Positions 1-7,853 of a DNA stretch of 64,000 nucleotides are shown piece by piece. The notes under the pieces were generated by a model that did no database searches, was not told where the DNA came from, and worked only from the letters and a program-made list of their open reading frames with translations. Both the position numbers and the translations under genes were made by a program. This DNA is from Bradyrhizobium sp. 170 (GTDB lineage: Bacteria; Pseudomonadota; Alphaproteobacteria; Rhizobiales; Xanthobacteraceae): the NCBI RefSeq assembly GCF_023101085.1, contig NZ_CP064703.1, forward strand, positions 6,882,001-6,946,000, given 5' to 3'. The stretch's first letter is position 1, and every line of letters starts with the position of its first letter.

Positions 1-209
1 CTGCGCTGAAACCGCTCTACTTCCTTTGCGCATAGTTCCCCTACACCGAGCCCCTCGCTCACAAGCCAATTGCTCAGCTGATTTAGCAGCAACAAATGAA
101 AGCGGGCCTGCTGTGGGCTATAGCCTTGTCGTGTCAGGTGGTCGGCAAACCCGGTCGCGAATGCCGAAAGCGGACCCGAAATCCTAACTCGTGACAGATC
201 AATCAACAT
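1..209 (-). CDS. Tyrosine recombinase/integrase, N-terminal part (runs off the left edge)
   Basis: Reading the minus strand from the ATG at 209-207 gives an uninterrupted 69-codon frame to the window edge. It begins MLIDLSRVRISGPLSAFATG and contains HLTRQGYSPQQARFHLLLL, the usual SAM-like core-binding N-terminus of phage-type tyrosine recombinases. A GGGAGG ribosome site (220-215) lies five bases before the ATG, which decides the start. The catalytic domain lies outside the window. Upstream lies a set of inverted 12-mers and a 34-bp palindrome (264-380), as expected for the end of an element that encodes its own recombinase, for instance a recombinase-trio type. That class assignment is inference because only one partial gene is visible. 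Confidence 0.75.
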   Translation of the reverse strand, partial: MLIDLSRVRISGPLSAFATGFADHLTRQGYSPQQARFHLLLLNQLSNWLVSEGLGVGELCAKEVERFQR

Positions 210-263
210 CAAAGCCTCCCTTCGATTGGCAAGAGGGAGGCTATACGCGGTAGCCATCAATCG

Positions 264-380
264 GATTATGCCGACTCCATCGCAGCGATCGCCGCCGCCC
301 GAGCCCGCTCTGAGCTAATGGTCGGCATAATCCAGAGGTCGGCATAGTAGAGATTATGCCGACGTCGGCATAATCTCTAC
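264..380. repeat. Palindromic terminus of the recombinase element (four inverted 12-mers)
   Basis: The 12-mer GTCGGCATAATC occurs at 321-332 and 364-375. Its reverse complement occurs at 264-275 and 352-363, so the copies form two inverted pairs. The inner pair belongs to a perfect 34-bp palindrome at 347-380 (arms begin GTAGAGATTATG and meet at GAC/GTC). A partial copy (GTCGGCAT) lies at 339-346. Multiple inverted sites beside a tyrosine recombinase gene suggest recombinase binding and exchange sites at the element end. Coding sequence of a broken SRAP gene starts immediately after 380, so this is likely the insertion boundary. Confidence 0.7.
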
Positions 381-656
381 AGCATCACCACCAATCAAGA
401 AGCCATCCGCGCGCTCTTCCGGGTGATGAACCGCTACGTCGGTAACCTGCCGCCAATGCCGGGGCGTCTTCTCGGACTATCCTGCGCCAGTCGTCCGCAA
501 CGCCGGGACCGAGCGCGAGCTGACCATGATGCGCTGGGGCATGCGGCCGCCGCCGAAGATCGGCGGGCCACCGGTCACGAACATCCGCAAACACGTCGTC
601 CCCGCACTGGCGCGGCTTGGCTGAAGCCAGAGAACCGGTACTGGGTGCCCTTCAAC
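381..656 (+). pseudogene. SRAP (YedK/HMCES-type SOS-response peptidase) remnant
   Basis: Three frames joined by indels give SITTNQEAIRALFRVMNRYV, then FSDYPAPVVRNAGTEREL and MMRWGM, then WLKPENRYWVPFN. These are recognisable blocks of SOS-response-associated peptidases, which crosslink abasic sites in single-stranded DNA. The expected MCGRY start, including catalytic Cys2, is missing: the homologous sequence begins directly after the palindrome ending at 380. Frame changes fall near 467 and again between about 585 and 615, and the C-terminal half is absent. The gene was therefore probably cut by the recombinase element at about codon 5 and then decayed. Confidence 0.75.
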
Positions 657-666
657 ACCGCTGGGA

Positions 667-909
667 TCAGCCCGCCGGCAGTGAACGGCGCAAGGTGGCC
701 TTAGTGCTTTCAGATGTTGAAGATATATAGCCCATGTGCAAGCAGGTCGGTCTTCTGTCGCCATCGAACAGCACTGTGATACCGGTGTTGTGACGGCTCA
801 AGCCGACAACGATGCCAATCTTGTCAGCCAGATTTGGGCAACGAACCGCTCCAAGTTTGCTGATCTTAAAGCGGGTGCCGACTGCAATTCTATTTGTTTC
901 CCAGTTCAT
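667..909 (-). CDS. Small conserved hypothetical protein
   Basis: This is an 80-residue frame starting MNWETNRIAVGTRFKISKLG and containing IGIVVGLSRHNTGITVLFDG. The alternating short beta-like segments with Gly and Asp turns look like a small SH3/KOW-like barrel, but this is only a resemblance. A CGGAG ribosome site lies about 7 bases before the ATG. The last ~20 residues overlap the dead SRAP region and may be read-through of a shortened original end. Function unknown. Similar short proteins are, from memory, common in Bradyrhizobium. Confidence 0.55.
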   Translation of the reverse strand: MNWETNRIAVGTRFKISKLGAVRCPNLADKIGIVVGLSRHNTGITVLFDGDRRPTCLHMGYISSTSESTKATLRRSLPAG

Positions 910-1117
910 GGTTTAGCTCCGCAAAGCCTTTATCGAAAACTGCGGATTGTTGACGGTCTGTGTTTCAGGATCATTTCGTGGCTACAGAAATTGGTTTCGT
1001 GGCAGCTACCGGCGGCAATGTTCTTTGCCGTTCCGTCTAGGAACGCCGCATCTGCTACGGAGGCCAGCCGTTCGCATGAGAGTCCTCAGGCGACCGGCAA
1101 TCGTCTCGCATCGCATG

Positions 1118-1298
1118 TCATCGCATTTGCAGTTGGTTGCTGGCGGTGCAATCTTGGAAGTGCTCAAGGAGCGCGGCATTGGCCAGGTGCTCCCAATACT
1201 CTGCCTCCGCGAGCAGCTTCCAGCTCCTGTCAGGGACGATATGCGGCACTCTGCCGACACAACGACGCCATTGCGCGCAAGCGGCGTATAGTTTCCAT
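1118..1298 (-). pseudogene. Frameshifted small gene, paralogue of the gene split by IS630 at 29.9-31.3 kb
   Basis: From the ATG at 1298-1296 the frame reads METIRRLRAMASLCRQSAAY and stops. In the next frame it continues SWKLLAEAEYWEHLANAALL and EHFQDCTASN. The second copy in this window (start 31299) reads MEKVRQLRAMGSLCRQHAAY then NKWKLLAEAEYWEHL, so the two are clearly paralogous and this one carries a frameshift near 1237. GGGAGG lies upstream of the ATG. Function unknown; the family is short, charged and probably helical. Confidence 0.6.
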
Positions 1299-1876
1299 TC
1301 CCATCCTCCCGTTGTTTTCCCATCTTATTTTTTATTTTTGCGTCGGAGTCATTATGATTATGACCCAGAACTAATTTTTGCCTTCTCTGCGGCAGCGAGG
1401 GGCGGTTGATTGCGAATTATTTCGGTTCGGGTTCGCATAGGTTTTCAGATGAGCGTTGATCGCTCCAGAGCCAGTCAGACCGAGGCGAACGCGATGGTCC
1501 GCGCCGATCCATCTGAAGGCGATGCCGGTGATCCTAGAGCAGTCAGCGAGGAAACAGACTTCGATAGCGGTAATCGTGTCGAACGTTTTGGCCGATGGCT
1601 CTCTTCAAACGGGGCGGGTGCCCGCCTATCATGCGCCTAGCCCAGCTTGGTCAGCACCGGAACTGGAACCGTTCGTCCCGCTCGCGTGTCCGGGAAGGTG
1701 GATGGAACTTTAGAGGGGTCCTCCTTTTTGGTAGTCATTGCATCGGGTTCCTTCCGATAGAGTGTCTCGGCCTACCGGGCTCACGCCGCCCAGCCCCGGC
1801 CCGGAGAGCAGGCGGCCCTGCCAAGCGCCCCGCGAGGCGGGGTCGCTTTGTGCGGAACTTGCTGGAGCCAAAGGTG
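1299..1876. other. Intergenic stretch without a supported gene
   Basis: Several open frames cross this stretch, but none has a ribosome site together with protein-like composition. Near 1800-1850 it is very GC-rich, with local inverted GC tracts such as CCCCGCGAGGCGGGG (1828-1842). No promoter or mobile-element end was recognised. Confidence 0.4.
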
Positions 1877-2188
1877 ATGCCTCGCTCCCCGTCCATCGTG
1901 CCGCAAAGCGCCGACCATGACACCTATCTGGTGCTGAACGATTTTGGCAGGCTCGGGCGCGCTTGGTGCGAGACCGACGAGGAAGGCACCAACCGGGAGA
2001 CGCTGATCCGCCGTCTCTTGGAAGACCAATATAGCCATCCGGTTCGTGTCGTCGCCTTCAACACCGCCGAGGGCTGGTCGCGCGATGTCACGGTCGATAT
2101 TGCCGATGAGCTGCGTCGGCGCTTTCCCGAATACGACGAGGTGCCGCGCTCTGTGCAGGAGTTCTTGGAAACCGCTGTCCGGCGCTGA
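1877..2188 (+). CDS. Conserved hypothetical protein (about 103 aa)
   Basis: The frame starts MPRSPSIVPQSADHDTYLVL and contains NRETLIRRLLEDQYSHPVRV, GWSRDVTVDIADELRRRF and a helical C-terminus. GGAG at 1864-1867 precedes the ATG. The open frame extends upstream, but that part is Arg/Pro/Gly-rich and reads like noncoding GC-rich DNA, so the internal ATG at 1877 is preferred. The protein is soluble, without signal peptide or membrane segment. I recognise the sequence type from Bradyrhizobium genomes but know of no assigned function. Confidence 0.65.
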   Translation: MPRSPSIVPQSADHDTYLVLNDFGRLGRAWCETDEEGTNRETLIRRLLEDQYSHPVRVVAFNTAEGWSRDVTVDIADELRRRFPEYDEVPRSVQEFLETAVRR

Positions 2189-2415
2189 GCTGTTCGCCTA
2201 AAAGCCTCTCGACCGTCTGGTTTTCTTCGCCCAGCGAGAGCTTGGTGCCCTCCTGATCCGGCTTGCAAGCGCAACTAAGTGTAGCCTGACGCCTCTCTGA
2301 TAGCTGGATAAGAAAGCGCCTCTGGTTGAGTACCTCTTAATGGTAGGCGCTCGATCTACCGTTTGTTCGCGACGATCGGCATGATGCAAGCACTGTACGC
2401 CGTGAGGTAAAGACA

Positions 2416-2718
2416 ATGACCAATGACCGCCTCGTGCAGCCACCGCCGATCCCTCACATCCGCAAAATCGGCATCGTCGGGACCGCAATCCTCATGCTCG
2501 GGCCAATGGCCTCTGCCACCGTTCTTGGAGCAGGACCGCGCATCTCTGAAGACTTCGAACCGTTCGAGAAATCAGCGAATGAGCGCGTCGCCCAAGCCTT
2601 CGAGGACATTAAGGACCTCGCATCCATCTCTGACGAGCTGAAGACTGCGTTGGCGTCGCTGAGCCAGAGCGTTCAGAGCGCGCAGAAGCCGCCGGTTCAG
2701 GCTGAAGGCAATGAATGA
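2416..2718 (+). CDS. Hypothetical single-pass membrane or exported protein
   Basis: The 100-residue product has a positively charged N-terminus followed by a hydrophobic stretch at about residues 18-40 (KIGIVGTAILMLGPMASATV), then an acidic helical tail rich in Ala, Ser and Gln. That layout fits a signal anchor or uncleaved signal peptide with a short coiled helix outside the membrane. GAGG lies about 9 bases before the ATG. No family recognised. Confidence 0.5.
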   Translation: MTNDRLVQPPPIPHIRKIGIVGTAILMLGPMASATVLGAGPRISEDFEPFEKSANERVAQAFEDIKDLASISDELKTALASLSQSVQSAQKPPVQAEGNE

Positions 2719-2788
2719 CCCATGTCCAACCGCGCGCATCGACAGGCGATGCCGATGCCATGGTCTCTTTCCTACATTTTGATCAGTC

Positions 2789-2983
2789 AACTTAGCCAAC
2801 GTTACGGCGGCCCTTGAGTATGTTTGCCGAAAACTGCCACCGGACAGAGACAATCAGGCCATACGCAAATATATAGCCGATGAAATCTTGAGCGCAGCCA
2901 GGACAGAATTCTCTTGGCGATTTGACGGCTGCCGGTCTGAAGATCGTAAACAGCTATCTCTTTCCTCCGGGACGCCCGGCTGA
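2789..2983 (+). pseudogene. Start-less small gene remnant
   Basis: The open frame reads NVTAALEYVCRKLPPDRDNQ and AIRKYIADEILSAARTEFSW. This resembles short helical Bradyrhizobium proteins in which LPP-x-x-DN is followed by an IA-E-IL helix. No ATG, GTG or TTG is available between the preceding in-frame TGA and the conserved part, so the start appears to have been lost. Family resemblance is from memory; function unknown. Confidence 0.35.
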
Positions 2984-3047
2984 GGGCGCTCGGATGTTAG
3001 GACGTGCATTAACGAAGAATTAAGCTCCGGCAACCATCCTTTCTCTT

Positions 3048-3176
3048 ATGAGAGTTGCAATGGCTTCCATAGTTGCTCTCCTGCTTCTCAATTTGATGGA
3101 TGAGCGATTTAGCAACGCCCGCTACAGCCGGGCGACAGTCAGCATGGTTGAAGAGATTATCAGATCATTCGGCTAA
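3048..3176 (+). CDS. Small exported or membrane peptide (42 aa)
   Basis: The peptide starts MRVAMASIVALLLLNLMDER and continues FSNARYSRATVSMVEEIIRS. A short hydrophobic N-terminal helix is followed by a polar amphipathic helix, compatible with a signal anchor. It lies 18 bases upstream of the next gene (3195) on the same strand, so the two may be co-transcribed. I recognise the pattern from short Bradyrhizobium proteins; no function is known to me. Confidence 0.55.
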   Translation: MRVAMASIVALLLLNLMDERFSNARYSRATVSMVEEIIRSFG

Positions 3177-3194
3177 GTTTTCCGCGAGGCCACC

Positions 3195-3431
3195 ATGGTT
3201 TCGGTCGATCATTTTGGTTACGAATTGCGCCGCCAACTGAATGAAGCCGCTGCGAGCGGAAGCAATCAACTCCTAGTAACTTCCCACGATCTATGTCGAG
3301 CCGTCAGATCGGGCACGGCATGGCTGAACGCGTGCTGCGAAGCGATGGAACAGGAAGCTCGTGATGACGATATCGTTGTTCAGGACAGGAGCGGGCACGG
3401 AATGGCGGTTCGGTATCAGCTACCGCGTTAG
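3195..3431 (+). CDS. Small conserved hypothetical protein (78 aa)
   Basis: The product starts MVSVDHFGYELRRQLNEAAA and contains LLVTSHDLCRAVRSGTAWLN and ACCEAMEQEARDDDIVV. GAGG lies just upstream of the ATG. It is soluble and mixed alpha/beta, with no signal sequence. Its ATG is 18 bases after the stop of the preceding short membrane peptide. I have seen close relatives in Bradyrhizobium but know of no experimental function. Confidence 0.6.
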   Translation: MVSVDHFGYELRRQLNEAAASGSNQLLVTSHDLCRAVRSGTAWLNACCEAMEQEARDDDIVVQDRSGHGMAVRYQLPR

Positions 3432-3460
3432 CCGACTGGCGATCTAAGGAGTGCGTTACG

Positions 3461-3723
3461 TTGCACGGGCTGAGACGTAAAAATGTCAAACGCGAAGTGC
3501 GGCGGCGGCGCTGCCAATCGGCATGGATCACAGCCCATGGTCTGACGAACCACGAATGCCGCCTGAGCAATCTGTCGCGATCCGGCGCAGAACTTGTTGC
3601 CGAAGTTGTAGAGGTTTGCCAAGCCGGTTCGAGATCACGTTGGTTCCCAACTCTGGTAAAACTGAACTTTGCGAAGTGGTCTGGCGGCGGGGCAAGACAA
3701 TCGGCGTTAAGTTCATTCACTAA
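3461..3723 (+). pseudogene. PilZ-domain protein, broken by a frameshift
   Basis: The first frame (TTG start at 3461) reads KREVRRRRCQSAWITAHGLT then CRLSNLSRSGAEL. The next frame completes it with LPSRFEITLVPNSGKTEL, CEVVWRRGKTIGVKFIH and a stop. This is the typical short rhizobial PilZ layout: an RxxxR-type basic motif, the D/NxSxxG-like block (NLSRSGA), and a W-R-xGxxxGVxF end. PilZ domains bind cyclic di-GMP. The reading frame breaks at about 3605-3616, probably by one base. The 3' end overlaps the stop of the converging cyclase remnant. Confidence 0.7.
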
Positions 3724-4691
3724 CGACCTCTTGGCGCTCTGCGGAGTGATGTCCGCTTACCTCGACGAGCCGACATTGAGGAGGCGCACTCAGCTCCGCT
3801 TCGTTCCAAGAAGCGATGCGGTGGCGCGTAGGGTTCGGGGTCGCAGGTTGGAGGCAACCGTGAAGCAGTCTGAAGATCGAAAATATCCTGGATGGCTCCA
3901 TCGAATTTGTCGGCCCAGAGGTGATTGTTCGTCGCTGCCTCAATCAGTTGCCCCGTGATCCGTACCCTGCCGCCCGCTTTGCGAACGCTTCCTTCAAGCA
4001 CGTATCGCACGCCCAGTTCGCGCCCGACCTGCTTTATGTCCACAGCCTTGCCCTTGTAGGTGAAGGATGAGTTTCGAGCTATTACGAACAGGGACTTGAA
4101 ACGCGATAGGGCCGTGATGATTTCCTCGACGATGCCGTCGGCGAAGTATTCCTGCTCGGGATCGCCGCTCATGTTGGTGAAGGGTAGTACTGCGATGGAC
4201 GGCTTGTCGGGCAAGGCTGGTAATTGTCGGACTTCGGCAGACGCTTTTGCCGTGGTTGGCGTCAGCTCGGCTGGAGAACGCACGACGTGTAGCCGAACCG
4301 GCCGGTCAATATTCTTTAGCGCCCTCTCGCCAAGATCATCGAAGCTAAAGCTTGTCTTGCCCCGGACCTGCTCGAACGCGCTACCGGAAAGACACACCCT
4401 TCCAGGTTCGCATTCATTTTCGACGCGCGCCGCGACGTTTACGCCATCACCAAAAATATCGTCGCCGTCTATAATGATGTCGCCAATATTGATTCCTACA
4501 CGGAAACGGATGACGGGGCCGTCACGCCCCGTCATTTTGTCTTGAATGGCAACTGCACAGTTCACGGCATCGACGGCACTCGCGAACTCAACAAGCATTC
4601 CGTCGCCCGTCGTCTTGACGATACGGCCCTTGTGCTCGGCTATGATCGGATCGACGACCTCACGGCGAGCGGCCCTCAAAGCCGCGAGCAC
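3720..4691 (-). pseudogene. Class III adenylate/guanylate cyclase with TolB-like domain, truncated at both ends
   Basis: The frame contains HKGRIVKTTGDGMLVEFASA and FRVGINIGDIIIDGDDIFGD of the class III nucleotide cyclase domain. It then has the linker SIAVLPFTNMSGDPEQEYFA and VGRELGVRYVLEGSVRKAGG of the TolB-like/TPR-type cyclases common in rhizobia. The first ~45 residues, normally with the first metal-binding Asp (AADVAGYS), are replaced by unrelated sequence upstream of about 4690. At the other end the frame shifts at about 3890 into Arg/Pro-rich nonsense and the TPR part is gone. These enzymes make cAMP or cGMP from ATP or GTP; this copy cannot be functional. Confidence 0.75.
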
Positions 4692-4898
4692 GGCATGTCT
4701 CTCGCGGAGCTGACGGCGGCAATAGAGCCGTATCTGCCCATAGTCCGCACCTTCGTCGTCCTTGGCAACGTGGTGCCTTCCTTGCGGGAGCGGCTGATCC
4801 AGCGCATCGAAGCGGGGCTGCGCTCGGAAGACTGAACCGTCTTGGTCGCGCGCGCGAGCCGAAGTGGCCTGTCGAAGCGAGGCGTCAGTGTCTCCTTT

Positions 4899-5000
4899 GG
4901 GTCAATCGCGTCGGTTTAGCTCTCCGTGGATGACTTCCGGTTTTCCCACGGAAGCGGACACCGTCACTGACGGTCGGCATGTCTCAAAAATGCCAATAGG
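4899..5000 (+). repeat. Dispersed ~100-bp repeat, copy R1
   Basis: It begins GGGTCAATCGCGTCGG, has ACTTCCGGTTTTCCC in the middle, then GCGGACACCGTCA and CATGTCTCAAAAATGCCA, followed by ATAGGCGACAT. It shares this order of blocks with copies at 6743, 10892, 22589, 39182 and 46292. This copy is uninterrupted and lies between two cyclase remnants. Confidence 0.7.
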
Positions 5001-5068
5001 CGACATCGGCCTGGATAGGCATCTCATGTGATCCATTGTACAATAGCGTCTAGATTGGATTGCGGGCC

Positions 5069-5371
5069 ATGGCGCAAGAGCGACCAGTTCGGGTCGAGCG
5101 CAAGTTGACGGCAACATTGGCCGCCGACGTGGCTGGCTGTTCGCGGCTAATGCACCATGACGAAGAGGCCACGCATACCAGGCTGACCGCGCTCCTAATG
5201 GACGCCGTACAGCCGGCAATCGCCGGACACGGTGGCCGCATCGTGAAGAACACTGGCGACGGGTTCTTGGCAGATTTTTCAAGCGCGGTCGAAGCGGTTC
5301 GAGCCGCGGCACAATTCCAAACCCGCATCAAAGTGCGATCTGAAAGTTCAGCCCACTCCCTTGCCGGTTAA
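5069..5371 (+). pseudogene. Class III cyclase, N-terminal fragment
   Basis: From the ATG at 5069 the frame reads MAQERPVRVERKLTATLAAD, VAGCSRLMHHDEEATH, and then GRIVKNTGDGFLADFSSAVE. This is the start of a rhizobial class III cyclase with the first metal-binding Asp (LAADVAG) and the GDG-type loop. Homology stops at about 5335 (AAAQFQTRIKVR) and the frame closes at 5371, so two-thirds or more of the protein is missing. It is not the lost start of the 3720-4691 gene, because strand and sequence differ. Confidence 0.7.
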
Positions 5372-5446
5372 TGTTTGCTGTCGCGCCGGTTTCAATGGTG
5401 GGACGCATTGGCGACGCGCCGGTTCAAAGTCGCCTCGGACTGGATT

Positions 5447-5539
5447 TCAGATCCCCAGCACGAGAAAGCCGGTACAAACCACAATCACACTCACCACGAT
5501 AACAGCAAGGAAACTGGAAGAAGCAATATCTTCGCGCAT
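5447..5539 (-). CDS. Possible 30-residue membrane peptide
   Basis: The ATG at 5539-5537 opens MREDIASSSFLAVIVVSVIV followed by VCTGFLVLGI and a TGA. Most of the peptide is one continuous hydrophobic helix preceded by a short charged N-terminus, the typical shape of small membrane proteins. AGGT lies about 7 bases upstream. Such a hydrophobic run can arise by chance, so the call is tentative. Confidence 0.35.
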   Translation of the reverse strand: MREDIASSSFLAVIVVSVIVVCTGFLVLGI

Positions 5540-5827
5540 GACTGCACCTATGCCTCAATCAGGCAAAGCTCCGGTAAGACAGAACATCGACGCATAGGCG
5601 TACATATCGAACGATACATTCGAGAAGGTTGCACATTACTGACAATCTCGGGACGAAAATGCCATCCCGGATTACCTCAAATACTCCTCATTGGCGGCAT
5701 CTGCATCACTTGAATTTCGTGCAACAAGAGTAAAGTTTGCGCGCAATTGCTGACCTGAATCTTTTTTGATGCGAGCGTTCCAATGGAACCTGGTCCATAT
5801 CGAAATAGCACAGTTAGGGGGTGCGTT

Positions 5828-6733
5828 ATGTCAGTCCCATTGGGGAAGACCGTATTTATTGCAGACGCGATGACGTTTCGGCGAGCTCGGGTAGAGAGTT
5901 TTTTAAGTTCCTGGGCCAAAAACGAACAGGTCGAGTTGATTTCGCTCGACCCCGATGAAGCGCACACGAAGCTTGTCGAGCATAGCGATTGCGACATGCT
6001 GATTTACAGCGTCGGCACGCCCTCTCCTCACGAGATCGCCACCGAAATACAGGTGTTGCACGCCCTTCGCCGTCAAGCTGCCCTGGCAATCGTTTCCGAC
6101 GACGAAAACCCTGCCAGCGTCATCGCCGCGATGCGTTCCGGAGCCCGGGGCTACTTCAGCAATTCGATGCCGCCCGAGCTCGCGTTGCAAGCCCTTTCAT
6201 TCGTCCTGCATGGCGGCACCTACTTCCCGCCCACGGCCCTCATGTCCGCGCACGCGCCCAACGGCCCGCTGCCGACCGAATGCGGCCCCCGTGACTCGTA
6301 CCCCGAGCAATTGCAGCCGGTCGCAGGACCACGGGATCGGCAGCTTGTCCCGGGGCAAGACAACAGTCTAGACAATGTGCACGGCGCACTTTTTGATCGG
6401 AAAGCCGTAGGCGTTCAACACATCAACGGTTCCAACGGCATTCGGCACGCTCCTGAATTCACCGAGCGCCAGTATGCGGTTCTGGCCTGCCTGTGCGAAG
6501 GTGATCCCAACAAGGTCATCGGCCGCAAGCTTGGAATGACCGAAACGACCGTGAAGGTGCATGTCCGGGAAATCATGCGGAAGCTGGGTGTATGCAACCG
6601 GACACAGGTCGCCATCGCCGCCGCGCGTAATGGTGTCGGCCCGGACATCGTTGTCGAACTGGTTCCCCCGGTGCAAAGGGCCTCGGATCGCTCCGAAGCC
6701 CCTTATCGCCTGTCCAAAAATGCTCTGTCCTGA
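5828..6733 (+). CDS. LuxR-type transcription regulator with a degenerate receiver domain
   Basis: The 301-residue protein starts MSVPLGKTVFIADAMTFRRA with an AGGGGG ribosome site 7 bases upstream. The first ~130 residues follow a CheY-like fold, but the expected phospho-acceptor segment reads DMLIYSVGTPSPHE, with no Asp at the usual position. The C-terminal part has the LuxR helix-turn-helix: FTERQYAVLACLCEGDPNKV, IGRKLGMTETTVKVHVREIM and KLGVCNRTQVAIAA. It probably binds DNA without classical phosphorylation. It resembles the regulator at 55460-56338 in length and layout. No kinase gene is adjacent. Confidence 0.85.
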   Translation: MSVPLGKTVFIADAMTFRRARVESFLSSWAKNEQVELISLDPDEAHTKLVEHSDCDMLIYSVGTPSPHEIATEIQVLHALRRQAALAIVSDDENPASVIAAMRSGARGYFSNSMPPELALQALSFVLHGGTYFPPTALMSAHAPNGPLPTECGPRDSYPEQLQPVAGPRDRQLVPGQDNSLDNVHGALFDRKAVGVQHINGSNGIRHAPEFTERQYAVLACLCEGDPNKVIGRKLGMTETTVKVHVREIMRKLGVCNRTQVAIAAARNGVGPDIVVELVPPVQRASDRSEAPYRLSKNALS

Positions 6734-6742
6734 TGTCCGAAT

Positions 6743-6840
6743 GGGTCAATCACGTCGATTAGCCCCACCGCTGACCACTTCCGGCCTTCCCCCAACTGGG
6801 GACATCACGCATCGGGACCACCACTTCCGAAAAGTGCCAC
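6743..6840 (+). repeat. Dispersed ~100-bp repeat, copy R2, abutting IS copy A
   Basis: It begins GGGTCAATCACGTCGATT, contains CCACTTCCGGCCTTCCCC and GGACATCACG, and ends CCGAAAAGTGCCAC. The IS91-like element starts two bases after the shared GTGCCA motif. It follows directly on the LuxR regulator gene. Confidence 0.65.
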
Positions 6841-6911
6841 GGGACTAAACCGCTCGCGCGGTAGGGCACTGCGGCGGGAGGCACAGCCAAGGCGATAGCG
6901 CAACGGGACGT

Positions 6912-6956
6912 CCTGTCTTGAGATCGAGGGGTTTCGACAACCTCACTCAAGACAGG
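6912..6956 (+). promoter_or_regulatory. Leader hairpin overlapping the recombinase ribosome site (all three IS copies)
   Basis: CCTGTCTTGAG (6912-6922) and CTCAAGACAGG (6946-6956) are perfect 11-bp inverted repeats. The right arm runs into AGGAG (6954-6958), the ribosome site of the recombinase ATG at 6966. Folding of the leader RNA would hide the ribosome site. The same arms occur at 11061-11071/11095-11105 and 39350-39360/39384-39394. The translational-control role is inference; an operator is the alternative. Confidence 0.5.
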
Positions 6957-6965
6957 AGCATCCCC

Positions 6966-7841
6966 ATGACCGACGAGGCCATGAGCCCTTTACGGCGGCG
7001 CATGATCGAAGACATGACGATCCGCAAGTTAGCGCCAAAGACCCAACAAGGCTACATCCGCACCATCAGGGACTTTGCTGCATTCCTCGGCCGATCGCCC
7101 GACACGGCGAGCTTCGAGGACGTCCGGCGCTTTCAACTGCATCTGGCGGCGAACGGCGCGCACATCCCGATTCTCAATCATACCGTAGCTGCGTTGCGGT
7201 TCTTCTTCAGGATCACGCTCAGGCGCTCCGATATCATCGAGCACACCACATTCCTCCACGAGCCCCGCAAGCTGCCGGTCGTGCTCAGCCCAGAGGAGGT
7301 GGCGCGGCTGTTGGATGCCGCGCCGGGCCTCAAGTACAAGGCGGCGCTGAGTGTGGCTTACGGCGCAGGTTTGCGCGCCGCCGAGGTGATCTCGCTCAAG
7401 ATCGGCGACATCGACAGCAAGCGCATGGTGATCCGCGTCGAACAAGGCAAAAGCCGCAAAGACCGCTACGTGATGCTGTCTCCGCATCTGCTCGAGTTGC
7501 TGCGTGCCTGGTGGAAGACAGCACGACCGCAGGGCTGGTTGTTTCCTGGCCGCGACCGCGTGCAGCCGATGACTACGCGCCAGCTCAATCGCGCCTGCCA
7601 TACCGCAGCCGAGAGGGCCGAGATCGACAAGCGCGTGTCGCTCCACACCTTGCGGCACAGCTTCGCCACCCATCTGCTTGAGCAGAACATCGATATCCGG
7701 GTGATCCAGGTGCTGCTCGGGCACGCCAAGCTCGACACCACGGCGCTCTATACCCGCGTCGCCACCAAGACGATCCAACAAGTCATGAGCCCGCTGGAGC
7801 ATATCGCCCGCAAGATCGAGAGGGTCGAGCCACCGGCCTAA
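6966..7841 (+). CDS. Tyrosine recombinase of IS copy A
   Basis: The protein has 291 residues from MTDEAMSPLRRRMIEDMTIR. It has an N-terminal SAM-like domain (TQQGYIRTIRDFAAFLGRSP) and a catalytic domain with the expected residues: Arg in AYGAGLRAAEVISL, Lys in EQGKSRKDRYV, HTLRHSFATHLL, GHAKLDTTALYTRV with the Tyr nucleophile. The ATG at 6966 is chosen over an upstream in-frame TTG (6918) because AGGAG lies 7 bases before it. It sits directly upstream of an HUH transposase, as in some rhizobial IS91-family elements, where it may resolve or steer transposition. That role is inferred. Confidence 0.88.
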   Translation: MTDEAMSPLRRRMIEDMTIRKLAPKTQQGYIRTIRDFAAFLGRSPDTASFEDVRRFQLHLAANGAHIPILNHTVAALRFFFRITLRRSDIIEHTTFLHEPRKLPVVLSPEEVARLLDAAPGLKYKAALSVAYGAGLRAAEVISLKIGDIDSKRMVIRVEQGKSRKDRYVMLSPHLLELLRAWWKTARPQGWLFPGRDRVQPMTTRQLNRACHTAAERAEIDKRVSLHTLRHSFATHLLEQNIDIRVIQVLLGHAKLDTTALYTRVATKTIQQVMSPLEHIARKIERVEPPA

Positions 7842-7853
7842 AGCGCGGCTCGC

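Noticed and set aside
4542-4835. Plus-strand frame over the start of the cyclase remnant
   Set aside because: First half is antisense to the cyclase core. The second half (YLPIVRTFVVLGNVVPSL and RERLIQRIEAGLRSED) looks protein-like but has no start or known family; possibly the end of another lost gene.
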